NCBI RefSeq assembly: GCF_008017805.1
Contig: NZ_VRTT01000019.1
Coordinates: 1 to 64,000 of the forward strand
Direction of reading: 5' to 3'
DNA length: 64,000 bases
Source of the DNA: Paenibacillus sp. N3.4
Lineage (GTDB): Bacteria > Bacillota > Bacilli > Paenibacillales > NBRC-103111
Shown here: in pieces, positions 55,456 to 64,000 of the stretch
Layout of the letters: each line of letters opens with the position of its first letter
How positions within the stretch are numbered: position 1 is the first letter of the stretch
Translations under genes and position numbers: made by a program
Notes under the pieces: model-generated
Databases searched by the model: none
What the model was told of the DNA's origin: nothing
The model's input: only the letters and a program-made list of their open reading frames with translations

Positions 55456-57831
55456 ATGAATACGAAACATCTCATCTCCATGAACTATCCAGCGTCTTGG
55501 TGGCGTTCTTTGTGGAGGGAAGCACTGCCTTCCGGTAACGGAAGGATGGGTGCGGCTGTCTATGGAGGGGTTTATGAAGAGACGATTTTGCTCAACCATG
55601 AAAACCTGTGGTGGGGCGGTGTAACCTTGCCATTGCCGGATGTTAGCGATCGATTGCCAGAGGTGCGTCGCTTGCTGAATGAAGGTCAAGCATCCGAGGC
55701 TGACAAATTGCTGCCTGATTCTCTTAAAGAGCAGGGCTACAGTCCCAAGCTGGCATTCCCGCTTCCGTTAGGAGATCTGAAAATATTCATGCCTCTTTGC
55801 CAAGCATTTCGTTCCTACAAGCGATCGCTTCAGATGGAGACGGGGGAAGTTTCGGTAGTGTGGACAGACGGAGACACCAAGTATGAGCGGAGGCTGTTTG
55901 TATCCCGAACAGATGATACAGTCGTGTTAGAAATTCGTAAATCGGGTCCGCAAACCATTGAAGCGAGGTTATGCATGCAGCTTCATGATCAACGAGACTT
56001 TCGGAAACCAGGCATTGTGTTTCCCGACTCCGAGGAAATGAAGTGTACCGGAGATACGATCTATTATGCAGCGCAAAATACGGATGGGAACGATTTCGGC
56101 GGTGTGGCTCGCGTCATCAACCGGGGCGGACAAACCGGAGTTGGGCATGCTGGTTTAACTGTGAAGGAAGCGGATTCTGTTCTGGTCATTGTCAAGCTAT
56201 TTACTCATGGGAAAAGGAACAATGAATGGCGCAGATTAAAAGAGGAGCTGAGCTTCCTTCCTTCTTGTTATGAATCTTTGCTTTCCAGACACGTAACAGA
56301 GCATGGACGCTTGTTTAGGTCGATGGAGTTTGACTTATATGCGGCTTCACGGGAGTTATCCAATGAGGAACTTCTGTTGCAAGCCTATCAAGGGGAGACA
56401 CCGGATGCTCTTATGGAGAAAATGTGGGCATACGGACGATATTTGCTGATCTCTAGTTCACGTGCAGAGGGTCAGCCCTGCCATTTATACGGCTTGTGGT
56501 GCGGTGATTATGATGCAGTGTGGGCGTTTCACATGGTTAATGAAAACCTGCAAATGATCTATTGGCAGGCATTGTCAGGCAACATGACTGAACTGCTGCT
56601 TGCGGTTTTTAACTACATGGAAACGCTGATGGAGGATTTCCGTGTCAACGCAAGACGGCTATACGGCTGTCGGGGAATCTTTATCCCCGCTCCAAGCGTG
56701 CCCGGCTCGGGGCTTTTAAAGCATACCTCTTCGCACATCATTCATTGGACCGGAGGGGCAGGGTGGGTTAGCCAACATTATTATGATTATTATTTGCATA
56801 CCGGTGATATGGAATTTCTGCAAGATCGGGCTCTGCCGTTCATGCGAGAAGCTGTTTTATTTTATGAAGACTTTTTTACGATGGATGAAGACGGATATTT
56901 GATGAGTTCCCCGTCCAATTCACCAGAGAATACACCCGGGAATTATTGGAAAGGACCTGGTATGTCGATGGGCACGACCATGAATGCGACGATGGACTTT
57001 GCGATTGCCAAGGAACTGCTGACACACCTCATTGAAGGGGCCCAGTCTGCTGGGATGTACACGGAAGACATTCCGAGATGGCGGGAGATGCTTGATCGAA
57101 TTCCGCCATATCAGATCACCGAAGATGGAGCTGTCAGAGAATGGATGCATCCCTTCTTTGAAGATAATGACCATCACCGTCACGAATCCCATGTATACCC
57201 TGTGTTTCCAGGCAACGAGGTGTCACGGGACAAAGATCCTGTTCTCTTCAAAGCCTTCGTCAAATCGATCGAGAAACGTTTGGTTATTGGACTTAAAGAA
57301 CAGTCGGGTTGGTCGCTTGCGCATATGGCGAACAATTACGCCCGTATGGGCCAAGGCGATTCAGCTCTTGCATGTCTGGAGACTTTGAGCCGCTCTTGTG
57401 TCATGAACAATCTGATTACCCTGCATAATGACTGGCGTAGTATGGGAATCGGTGTCGATATGGATTGGGCGCCCGTGCAGATCGATGCGAATATGGGCTG
57501 GACTTCAGCCATCCAGGAGATGCTGCTCTTTTCAATTCCTGGGGAGCTTTATATTTTGCCTGCGCTGCCTACCCGATGGAAGAAAGGAACAGCGGGCCCG
57601 CTGTTAGCACGTGGCGGTGTCGAGTGCACGTTAGATTGGGATGAGTCTGAAGAGAGGCTTGATATTTCACTGCGTTCAACGAAAGGCAGCCAACTAATTG
57701 ATCTTATTTTACCTGAAGCAGCCGTTGGTCTAAAGGGCAGCACTGTCAAATTTCAATCAAGGTTAAGGCAAGTATCGCTTTCAGAGGATTTGCTTCATTG
57801 GTCTGTCATATGGAAGAGGGAGCTCGTATGA
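55456..57831 (+). CDS. Glycoside hydrolase family 95 enzyme (alpha-L-fucosidase/galactosidase-like)
   Basis: This protein has about 791 residues. The start (W-x7-EALPSGNGRMGAAVYGGV; LLNHENLWWGG) is the GH95 N-terminal signature. The (alpha/alpha)6 barrel contains CHLYGLWCGDYDAVWAFHMVNEN, where the N-E-N asparagines occupy the family's catalytic Asn region, and SPSNSPEN with Glu491 as probable general acid. GH95 inverting enzymes remove alpha-1,2-linked L-fucose or L-galactose. It has no signal peptide, hence cytoplasmic action. ATG 55456 follows GGGAGGGG; an in-frame ATG at 55426 with AGGAAGAGG is also possible and would add ten residues. It is the third enzyme of the operon. Confidence 0.88.
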   Translation: MNTKHLISMNYPASWWRSLWREALPSGNGRMGAAVYGGVYEETILLNHENLWWGGVTLPLPDVSDRLPEVRRLLNEGQASEADKLLPDSLKEQGYSPKLAFPLPLGDLKIFMPLCQAFRSYKRSLQMETGEVSVVWTDGDTKYERRLFVSRTDDTVVLEIRKSGPQTIEARLCMQLHDQRDFRKPGIVFPDSEEMKCTGDTIYYAAQNTDGNDFGGVARVINRGGQTGVGHAGLTVKEADSVLVIVKLFTHGKRNNEWRRLKEELSFLPSCYESLLSRHVTEHGRLFRSMEFDLYAASRELSNEELLLQAYQGETPDALMEKMWAYGRYLLISSSRAEGQPCHLYGLWCGDYDAVWAFHMVNENLQMIYWQALSGNMTELLLAVFNYMETLMEDFRVNARRLYGCRGIFIPAPSVPGSGLLKHTSSHIIHWTGGAGWVSQHYYDYYLHTGDMEFLQDRALPFMREAVLFYEDFFTMDEDGYLMSSPSNSPENTPGNYWKGPGMSMGTTMNATMDFAIAKELLTHLIEGAQSAGMYTEDIPRWREMLDRIPPYQITEDGAVREWMHPFFEDNDHHRHESHVYPVFPGNEVSRDKDPVLFKAFVKSIEKRLVIGLKEQSGWSLAHMANNYARMGQGDSALACLETLSRSCVMNNLITLHNDWRSMGIGVDMDWAPVQIDANMGWTSAIQEMLLFSIPGELYILPALPTRWKKGTAGPLLARGGVECTLDWDESEERLDISLRSTKGSQLIDLILPEAAVGLKGSTVKFQSRLRQVSLSEDLLHWSVIWKRELV

Positions 57832-57860
57832 AAGCAATATTAGCAGGAATGGGAGCATAA
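57828..57860 (+). pseudogene. Ten-codon start remnant after the GH95 gene
   Basis: An ATG overlapping the GH95 stop (ATGA) reads MKAILAGMGA and ends TAA. The overlap and the Gly-rich beginning look like the Rossmann start of an oxidoreductase, but no coding continues. It is probably a deletion scar; the following 80 bases to the cupin gene hold nothing else. Confidence 0.35.
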
Positions 57861-57940
57861 GGCGATTCGGGCAGCAACGAGTTGAAAACAGTTGATAGAA
57901 GTCGAAGGCAAAAAAATGAATGAGAACGGAGTGTGCAGGA

Positions 57941-58294
57941 ATGGATGTTCGAAGCTTTCTTGAAGCGGATCTGGCATACGGACCTAGCCATGGGGGGGAA
58001 GGAGGGGTGCGGAGCGTCCGACTCTACAGTCAGAAGGATTATGAGTCTCCACTGCGATTTTTGTACTACATAGAAATTCCGCCAGGCGCTTCGATCGGAT
58101 ATCACAAGCACAAGGATGATGAAGAAATGTATATCCTACTGGCAGGCCGCGGACTGATGACGGTTGATGGTGAAACCAAGGAGGTCAAAGCGGGTGATAC
58201 AATCTTGAACAAGCCTTTTGGAAGTCACGGGTTACAGAATCATACAAATCAGGATATTAAGCTCCTTGTCTATGAATCAGCTCTTTGTAAATGA
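57941..58294 (+). CDS. Small cupin-domain protein
   Basis: This 117-residue single-domain cupin has motif 1 at IGYHKHKDDEEMYILLAGRG (two His and Glu metal ligands) and motif 2 at DTILNKPFGSHGLQNH. Such proteins are often sugar epimerases/isomerases or sensors in carbohydrate operons. It follows the GH95 enzyme on the same strand. The ATG at 57941 is preferred because homology starts there and GGAGTG/AGGA lie just upstream. The ligand is unknown. Confidence 0.85.
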   Translation: MDVRSFLEADLAYGPSHGGEGGVRSVRLYSQKDYESPLRFLYYIEIPPGASIGYHKHKDDEEMYILLAGRGLMTVDGETKEVKAGDTILNKPFGSHGLQNHTNQDIKLLVYESALCK

Positions 58295-58527
58295 GGATGA
58301 GGGGATATATTTGAAAAAACTGTATTTGTGCAATCAGCAAGTAAAATAACACATAGGATCGTAAATAAACATAACCAGAGGCCTTCCCATTGGGCGTATA
58401 CTTAAAAATAGGTCTACATAGGTATGAGGTCTGTGATAAAATATGCAGAGCAGGACCGGTGGAAAGTAGATTCATTTTTGGTTCATATATGGTGATTTGC
58501 ATGTTCTAAAAAAGGAGTGCACACGGA
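58295..58527 (+). promoter_or_regulatory. Intergenic region before the response-regulator/kinase/importer genes
   Basis: These 233 bases contain no supported gene. AAAAAAGGAGTGC just before 58528 is the ribosome binding site of the response regulator. No clear terminator for the upstream operon and no confident promoter pair were seen. Confidence 0.35.
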
Positions 58528-59553
58528 ATGAAACAGATCCTCATTGTAGATGACGAACCGATGGTTCGAATGGGTTTGGCCCAGCTAGTCAGGCAGTGCA
58601 ACCCTTTATTTCGCACGGTCGTCGCGGCTAATGGTGCGGAGGCTCTGGAGCAAATCAACAAGCAGCGTCCGGATATGCTGTTGACGGATATCCAGATGCC
58701 GAAGATGGACGGACTGGAATTGTGCAAACAGGTTCAGTCCATGAATGTGAATGTTCCTGTCGTAGTCATATCTGGCTACGATGATTTTTCCTATGCACAA
58801 AAGTGTCTCACCTATGGCGTTAAAGAATATTTGTTGAAACCGCTTACGGAGCATGAGTTATACCCCGTTCTGCACAAACTTTTGTCGCAGCAGGATCATT
58901 CCGTGCCTATCTCTTTTTTAAAAGTGGAGGAATGGCTGGAGCGCGTCGAATCGACGATCTGGTCGGCGGATTTGGAAGCGCTAAATGGACTTATGAATGA
59001 CTGGAAGCATGGGGATCTGACCAAAGGGATCCAAATTGAGCAGCTAGAATGGATTATTGCGGACGGGCTGAAAATTTTGGTTAAAAAGCTTAACGCACAC
59101 GGGATGGCGACATTTACGATCATTCCTTCACCCAATCAGTTGAATAACGTTCCTGGTGCGATCGCTTATTTGCAGTCGCAAATCGTTCACTTATATAATC
59201 AGCTTTTCCACTGGCGAGGCGGCAATCAGAAAAGCTTGTTCGAGGAAGCAAAAACATACATTGACAATCACATTTCGGAAGAGCTTAGCCTGGAGGAAGT
59301 CGCTGAGAAAATGGGGCTTGCACCGACCTATTTCAGTTATATATTCAAAAAAATGACGAATGAAACGTTCGTTCAGTATAGAATGAAAAAACGGATTGAG
59401 ATGGCAAAAAGGCTCCTCGAAATGCCTCATTATAAAGTCGTTGATGTGGGTGTGACCATCGGATATCAAAATTATCCGTATTTCACGAAAATATTTAAAA
59501 AGATGACCGGCTGCTCACCAACCGAATACCGCAGTATGTTGGGGATCAAATGA
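58528..59553 (+). CDS. YesN-type response regulator with AraC DNA-binding domain
   Basis: This 341-residue protein has a receiver domain with acidic D8-D9, phosphoacceptor D54 (LLTDIQMPKMDG) and Lys in LLKPLT, a short linker region, and a C-terminal AraC double helix-turn-helix (VAEKMGLAPTYFSYIFKKMT; VGVTIGYQNYPYFTKIFKKMTG). AAAGGAGTG precedes the ATG. The stop overlaps the kinase start (ATGA), so regulator and sensor are made together. It should activate the importer downstream and possibly the GH2/GH95 operon upstream. Confidence 0.95.
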   Translation: MKQILIVDDEPMVRMGLAQLVRQCNPLFRTVVAANGAEALEQINKQRPDMLLTDIQMPKMDGLELCKQVQSMNVNVPVVVISGYDDFSYAQKCLTYGVKEYLLKPLTEHELYPVLHKLLSQQDHSVPISFLKVEEWLERVESTIWSADLEALNGLMNDWKHGDLTKGIQIEQLEWIIADGLKILVKKLNAHGMATFTIIPSPNQLNNVPGAIAYLQSQIVHLYNQLFHWRGGNQKSLFEEAKTYIDNHISEELSLEEVAEKMGLAPTYFSYIFKKMTNETFVQYRMKKRIEMAKRLLEMPHYKVVDVGVTIGYQNYPYFTKIFKKMTGCSPTEYRSMLGIK

Positions 59554-61364
59554 TAAGGTCCAGCTTAGCGGCGAGAATGTTCGCATATTTCATTATTGTT
59601 ATCGTCATTTCTTCATCTATTGTAGGCTTCGTACTCTACTTGCAGTCTTCTAAAGAGGTGGACAAGCAAACAAACGAGCTCTTGACGCAAATCGTCGATA
59701 ACGCGATGAATCATACCGACATGTATTTGAAGAAATACGATCGAGCTACTTTGTCCATGTTGACTTCGACGAATGTGAAGGATTTTTTGAACCTGGACAA
59801 CAACAACTTTGTCTCATATTTTTTGTCGATCAGACCCATGAAAGAGAAGGTGATACAGCCCATTTTCATCAATAATCCCGAAATCAGCATGGTTTATTTG
59901 ATAGGCTATAATGGCCTAAGCGTTTATGACTATAACAAAGAAATGACGGATTTCAGTCAATCGTTGTTACTGGAAAAACTGGAATCTTTAAAGGGGATTA
60001 CGAATAACGACGGAAAATTGACGATTATGGACTGGAGTTTTTTGGATGGAAAGCTAGCCTTAACGCGTAAAATATCCGACCGCCAGACTTCGAAAGTATT
60101 CAAAGGGATCCTTGGCATTGAGTTAAACATCGAAGAGCTTACTTCGCTATGGAAGGGGATTCACCTTGGTGAAACTGGTTATTTTTACATTGTTAACGAT
60201 AAGGGGAAAATTGTGTACCACCCGAAATCCGAAATGATCGGTACGCATGTGAACGATAAACTGTTGACGAAGTTAAAAGAAAACCAAAATCAGATTTTTA
60301 ATTACAAAGAAGATGTCGAAAGAGTGCACTTTAATCGCAGATCCGATTATTCGGGTTGGACACTGGTCGCCTCCATGCCTCTGGATGAACTCCGAGCACC
60401 TGTGTTGAATATTAGAAAAACCACACTCTACACCTGCGCGATTGCATTATTAGTTGCTTTGCTTCTTGCCTACCAGTTTGGCCAGTCTATTATTCGGCCC
60501 ATCAAATTGTTGGTGAGCGGGATGCGCAGAACGGAAAAGGGCGACTGGACCCACGTAGCGATCAGTGGCAGGACAGACGAGATGGACCGCCTGATTGTTA
60601 GCTATAATATGATGGTTTCCCGATTACAGGAGTTGATGGAGCAAGTCTATGCCGAAGAGCTGAAGAATAAGGAGTACCTGCTTAAAAGGCAGGCCGCCGA
60701 ATTCCAAGCCCTGCAGTTGCAAATCAATCCACACTTTCTGTACAACACATTGGAAACGATTGTATGTTATGCTGTCGTTCAAGATTCTCAGGAGATTAAG
60801 GAGATTGTCCGATCCCTCTCCTATATGCTTCGCTACTCGGTACGAGCCGACTTGGAGGAAATTACGGTAGCCAATGAACTGAAGCACGTGATGCACTTTA
60901 TGAACATTATGAATTATAGGCTAGGTCACACGTTTGAAGTTGAGGTTCTAATTCCTCCAGAGCTTTTGTTGAAAAAAATGGTGCGGCTGTCCTTGCAGCC
61001 TTTGGTAGAGAATGTGTTTAAGCATGCTTTTCCCGACGGGATCGAGAGTCATCATCGGATCATCATCGATGCGTTCGTGGATCATGACGACTTCGTTGTG
61101 ACCGTTACCGATAACGGCATCGGTATTCCCCCTGACAGGCTTAACCAGCTTCAGACGAGGCTGACAGCGCAACAGACCCAAATCGGCTTGCCAGAACGCG
61201 AGCAACGTGAAGGGGGCATCGGTCTAGTGAATGTACACAGCCGTATTCAAATCGTATTTGGCGAGAAGTACGGACTCGCTGTTTCCAACAATGAGTTTGA
61301 TACGGGCACGAAGTTTATATTACGAATGCCTAGCAAGAATGACGAAGTGGGCTTGCTTCTCTGA
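59550..61364 (+). CDS. YesM-type sensor histidine kinase with extracytoplasmic Cache-like domain
   Basis: This 604-residue kinase has TM1 at about 10-31, an extracytoplasmic double-Cache-like sensor (GILGIELNIEELTSLW; GETGYFYIVNDKGKIVYHPKSEMIG), TM2 at about 288-308, HAMP, His_kinase with phosphoacceptor His395 in QINPHFLYNTLET, and HATPase motifs (LVENVFKHAF, DNGIGI, GGIGLVNVHSR). It is translationally coupled to the response regulator. It probably senses an extracellular saccharide or the loaded binding protein of the adjacent importer. Confidence 0.95.
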   Translation: MIRSSLAARMFAYFIIVIVISSSIVGFVLYLQSSKEVDKQTNELLTQIVDNAMNHTDMYLKKYDRATLSMLTSTNVKDFLNLDNNNFVSYFLSIRPMKEKVIQPIFINNPEISMVYLIGYNGLSVYDYNKEMTDFSQSLLLEKLESLKGITNNDGKLTIMDWSFLDGKLALTRKISDRQTSKVFKGILGIELNIEELTSLWKGIHLGETGYFYIVNDKGKIVYHPKSEMIGTHVNDKLLTKLKENQNQIFNYKEDVERVHFNRRSDYSGWTLVASMPLDELRAPVLNIRKTTLYTCAIALLVALLLAYQFGQSIIRPIKLLVSGMRRTEKGDWTHVAISGRTDEMDRLIVSYNMMVSRLQELMEQVYAEELKNKEYLLKRQAAEFQALQLQINPHFLYNTLETIVCYAVVQDSQEIKEIVRSLSYMLRYSVRADLEEITVANELKHVMHFMNIMNYRLGHTFEVEVLIPPELLLKKMVRLSLQPLVENVFKHAFPDGIESHHRIIIDAFVDHDDFVVTVTDNGIGIPPDRLNQLQTRLTAQQTQIGLPEREQREGGIGLVNVHSRIQIVFGEKYGLAVSNNEFDTGTKFILRMPSKNDEVGLLL

Positions 61365-61390
61365 TTTCGCAATAAGTTACAAAAATAATG

Positions 61391-61432
61391 GAACGACTGC
61401 ACCTGGTACAGTTGTTTTCATTATTTTTTTTG
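61391..61432 (+). terminator. Terminator between the sensor kinase and LplB-type permease genes
   Basis: AACGACTG pairs with CAGTTGTT (one G-T pair) across a short loop, followed by a T-rich run with TTTTTTTT at about 61423-61431. It suggests that the importer has its own promoter in 61433-61548. Confidence 0.75.
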
Positions 61433-61548
61433 GGCTGATTGGTAGGCAAGTACCATAATTTTGTTGAATATGTGCTTAAAAAACTAGTATGCTCTCTCTT
61501 CTTCAAAAAACTATCATGAAGATAACAAATGAGAGGAGGAGGTTTGGT

Positions 61549-62532
61549 TTGGAATTTGTCCGGGACATACAAGGGGAAAGTAAGCGCAGTCAAAAGGTAC
61601 GTAAGCATAGATCCAATATCGTGATTCTGCTTTTCCGCAATATAAAAAAAGCACCGCAGTTGTACATTTTGTCTGCTCTGCCGATTCTGTACATTCTCAT
61701 ATTTAAATATGTGCCTATGTACGGCGTAGTGATCGCTTTTCAAGATTATGTGCCTCATAAAGGATTTTTCGGGAGCGATTGGGTGGGGCTCAAGCATTTT
61801 AAAACGTTTTTCAATTCCTATGAATTCTGGAAGGTCATCAAGAACACGCTCGGCATTAGTTTTTACGGTCTTTTAGCGGGGTTTCCGTTTCCGATCCTGT
61901 TAGCGCTCTGTCTAAATTATGTGGGACGTCCTTTCGTAAAGAAGAGCGTACAGATGGTCACTTATGCTCCTCATTTTATTTCAATCGTTGTGATGATCGG
62001 TATCATTATGCAGCTTCTCGATCCCAAAACAGGGATTGTCAATATGATATTGGCACAATTAGGCTTTGAAAAGCTCGACTTTTTTGGGAATCCCAACTAC
62101 TTTAAATCACTTTATGTTTGGTCAGGCGTTTGGCAAAATGTGGGTTACGGCTGCATCATTTATTTAGCGGCATTGGCAGCAATCGATCCTTCGCTGCACG
62201 AAGCGGCTGTTATGGATGGGGCATCCAAAATTCAGAGAATGTGGCATGTGGATATTCCCGGTATTTTACCGGTTGCTATTATAATAATGATCATGAGTGT
62301 AGGTCATATGATGGACGCAGGGTTTGAAAAAGTGCTGTTAATGCAGAATCCATTAAATTTAAGCACTTCGGAAGTCATCGATACTTATGTCTATAAGGTG
62401 GGACTTCTTTCGACAGGGATCAAATATTCATACGCTACGGCAATTGGCGTGTTCACGTCCGTCGTCAATCTGATTCTTCTGTTCTCGGTTAACAAGCTCG
62501 CTAAAAAATTAGGGCAAACGAGTCTGTGGTAA
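61549..62532 (+). CDS. LplB-type ABC transporter permease
   Basis: This 327-residue inner-membrane permease of the LplB group (CUT1 importers with large lipoprotein binding partners) has a conserved N-terminus (QLYILSALPILYILIFKYVPMYGVVIAFQDY), six helices and the EAA loop (LHEAAVMDGASKIQRMWHVDIPGILP). The start is TTG at 61549: GAGGAGGAGG ends about seven bases upstream. In-frame ATGs at 61489 and 61516 lack ribosome binding sites. It is followed by its partner permease and binding protein. It probably imports oligosaccharides released by or destined for the GH2/GH95 enzymes. Confidence 0.93.
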   Translation: MEFVRDIQGESKRSQKVRKHRSNIVILLFRNIKKAPQLYILSALPILYILIFKYVPMYGVVIAFQDYVPHKGFFGSDWVGLKHFKTFFNSYEFWKVIKNTLGISFYGLLAGFPFPILLALCLNYVGRPFVKKSVQMVTYAPHFISIVVMIGIIMQLLDPKTGIVNMILAQLGFEKLDFFGNPNYFKSLYVWSGVWQNVGYGCIIYLAALAAIDPSLHEAAVMDGASKIQRMWHVDIPGILPVAIIIMIMSVGHMMDAGFEKVLLMQNPLNLSTSEVIDTYVYKVGLLSTGIKYSYATAIGVFTSVVNLILLFSVNKLAKKLGQTSLW

Positions 62533-62550
62533 AGAGGTGCAAGTTCAAAA

Positions 62551-63447
62551 ATGAAATCGATACGAATTCATGAGTCAAGAAGCGATCAGATTTTTAACAT
62601 TTTCAATTACACGGTGCTCATCTTATTTACAATCACGGTGTTATACCCGCTAATCTATGTGCTGAGTGCTTCATTTAGCTCGCCAACAGCCGTTATGTCA
62701 GGTAAAGTATGGCTATGGCCCGTTGATACCACCTTTCAGGGGTACGAAGCGGTGTTCAAACATAAACAGGTCTGGACCGGCTTTGCCAATTCGATGTATT
62801 ATGCGGTAGTTGGAACCGTCTTCAATGTGATCATGACGCTAATTGCAGCCTACCCATTATCTCGCAAAGATTTTTATATTCGCAATGCGGTGATGGCTCT
62901 GTTCGTTTTCACGATGATGTTTGGCGGGGGGTTGATTCCCAATTACCTGCTGGTCAAGTCGCTTGGACTGCTCGATACGCGATGGGCGTTGATTATCCCA
63001 GGGCTCATGAGTGTCATGAGCGTCATTATCGCAAGAACCTATTTTCAAACGACGATCCCCGATGAGCTGTTGGAAGCGGCGCATCTGGACGGCTGCAGCG
63101 ATTATCGATTTTTGGTGAAAATCGTCGCACCGTTATCGGGTCCCATCATAGCGGTGCTTTCCTTATTTTACGCAGTAGGACATTGGAATACGTATTTTAA
63201 CGCTCTTCTTTATTTGAAATCGCCAAATCTGTTTCCACTTCAGATTATTTTACGCGATATATTAGTTCAAAACACGTTTAATGAGGATATCTTAACGGAT
63301 GTAGTTGGTGCGGCGCAGCGGGAAGGGATGAGAGAGCTGCTGAAATATTCATTGATTGTTATTTCTACAATTCCTGTTCTGATTGTGTATCCTTTTGTCC
63401 AGCGGCACTTTGTAAAAGGCATGATGATCGGTTCTTTAAAGGGGTAA
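62551..63447 (+). CDS. LplC-type ABC transporter permease
   Basis: This 298-residue permease has six helices (ILFTITVLYPLIYVLSASFSS at the first), the EAA loop (ELLEAAHLDGCSDYRFLVKIVAPL) and the C-terminal VKGMMIGSLKG typical of LplC/YtcP. AAAGAGGTG precedes the ATG, 18 bases after the LplB stop. It forms the heterodimeric channel with the upstream permease; the ATPase is expected elsewhere on the chromosome. Confidence 0.94.
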   Translation: MKSIRIHESRSDQIFNIFNYTVLILFTITVLYPLIYVLSASFSSPTAVMSGKVWLWPVDTTFQGYEAVFKHKQVWTGFANSMYYAVVGTVFNVIMTLIAAYPLSRKDFYIRNAVMALFVFTMMFGGGLIPNYLLVKSLGLLDTRWALIIPGLMSVMSVIIARTYFQTTIPDELLEAAHLDGCSDYRFLVKIVAPLSGPIIAVLSLFYAVGHWNTYFNALLYLKSPNLFPLQIILRDILVQNTFNEDILTDVVGAAQREGMRELLKYSLIVISTIPVLIVYPFVQRHFVKGMMIGSLKG

Positions 63448-63483
63448 CCCATTCACACCATATTTAAAAGGGAGGAATTGCAA

Positions 63484-64000
63484 ATGCAAGGTAAGAAATT
63501 ATGGGGTTCAGCATTATGCTTGTTCTTAGCTGTAACCGTCATCTTAAGTGGATGTAAAACATCAGAAACGGTTTCCCAGGAATCCAAGCGACCGACAGCA
63601 ACCGCTTCGAACGAAGTGGTAAATCCGCCTGGTGTGCTTCCGATCACCAAAGAGAAAACGACGCTCAAAGTGATGTCGCGAACGAATCCTAATGTGGAGA
63701 ACTTCGCAACAAACGAGTTTACGAAATGGCTGGAAGAAAAAACCAATATCCATATCGAATGGGATATCGCTAACGATCCGAAGCAAAAGCTGAATATTTC
63801 TTTGGCCAGCGGCGACTATCCAGATGTTTATCTAGGATTTAACATCGATCAAGTCCAATTAGCGCTTTATGGTAAAGACGGCGTGTTTATCCCGCTAAAT
63901 AAGCTGATCGACAAATATGGCACTGAAACGAAAAAAATGTTCGCTGCACTCCCGTATACGAAAGAACTTTCTGCTTCAACAGACGGTAACATCTACGGGC
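63484..64000 (+). CDS. Extracellular sugar-binding lipoprotein (LplA-like), cut by the window end
   Basis: The ATG at 63484 follows GGGAGGAATT. The first 172 codons show a lipoprotein signal (LWGSALCLFLAVTVILSGC), a Ser/Thr/Pro-rich tether and the start of a family-1 solute-binding fold (TTLKVMSRTNPNVENFATNE; EEKTNIHIEWDIAND; LASGDYPDVYLGF). The gene runs past base 64000; relatives have about 500-560 residues. It is the specificity component of the importer whose permeases lie just upstream. Confidence 0.93.
   Translation, partial: MQGKKLWGSALCLFLAVTVILSGCKTSETVSQESKRPTATASNEVVNPPGVLPITKEKTTLKVMSRTNPNVENFATNEFTKWLEEKTNIHIEWDIANDPKQKLNISLASGDYPDVYLGFNIDQVQLALYGKDGVFIPLNKLIDKYGTETKKMFAALPYTKELSASTDGNIYG

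Noticed and set aside
1-64000. Search for tRNA, rRNA, riboswitches, CRISPR arrays and prophage modules
   Set aside because: No cloverleaf, repeat-spacer pattern, known riboswitch core or structural phage gene was recognised by eye. Covariance-model and repeat searches were not possible here.

Overview
The window looks like a Paenibacillus-type Firmicute chromosome segment. The indicators are S-layer-homology anchoring, YesM/YesN-type two-component systems paired with CUT1 (LplABC-like) sugar importers, many glycoside hydrolases, AGGAGG-type ribosome binding sites and a DacF-like carboxypeptidase. No RNA genes, phage genes or CRISPR arrays were seen. At least seven apparent single-base frameshifts occur in otherwise well-conserved genes, so either assembly indels or recent decay must be kept in mind throughout.

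Layout. (1) 1-6.0 kb: a Tn3-family transposon (116-4917; 36-bp perfect terminal repeats, 5-bp target duplication TATGG) sits in the 5' leader of an IS630-family element. It carries two intact passenger genes, a YcaQ/AlkX-like DNA glycosylase and a DinB/YfiT-like protein, plus deleted remnants of its own transposase, a tyrosine recombinase and an IS4 fragment. (2) 6.0-21.9 kb: a PaiB-like protein; then a glycan-use locus with an S-layer-anchored GH29-like enzyme, a CUT1 importer, a sensor kinase/AraC regulator pair, a GH141-like beta-helix enzyme, a DeoR regulator and NagA. This suggests import and breakdown of fucose/GlcNAc-type glycans. (3) 22.2-23.9 kb: a D-Ala-D-Ala carboxypeptidase and a small membrane protein.

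(4) 24.2-41.2 kb, the most unusual part: two divergent operons. The minus arm has a 49-aa membrane microprotein, a zinc-ribbon membrane protein and a 652-aa membrane-anchored protein. The plus arm has a secreted/membrane VWA protein, a 1129-aa tubulin-like GTPase, a 788-aa possible diverged tubulin partner, a second membrane VWA protein, an unknown 214-aa protein, a zinc-ribbon P-loop GTPase and a 984-aa GAP1-like membrane protein with two extracytoplasmic Ig-like repeats. The whole resembles a computationally predicted NTPase-driven (conflict/envelope surveillance) system rather than a metabolic locus.

(5) 41.3-50.8 kb: a LacI regulator behind a near-consensus promoter with a 32-bp palindromic operator, AraB-like ribulokinase, an AraC regulator, a split mannose-6-phosphate isomerase, a ROK kinase, remnants of a GH38 mannosidase, a TetR regulator and an MFS pump, an MBL-fold hydrolase and a YbjQ-type gene. 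(6) 50.9-64 kb: a second glycan locus with AraC regulator, GH2 enzyme, alpha/beta hydrolase, GH95 enzyme and cupin, followed by a YesN/YesM pair and an LplB-LplC-binding-protein importer that runs off the window end.
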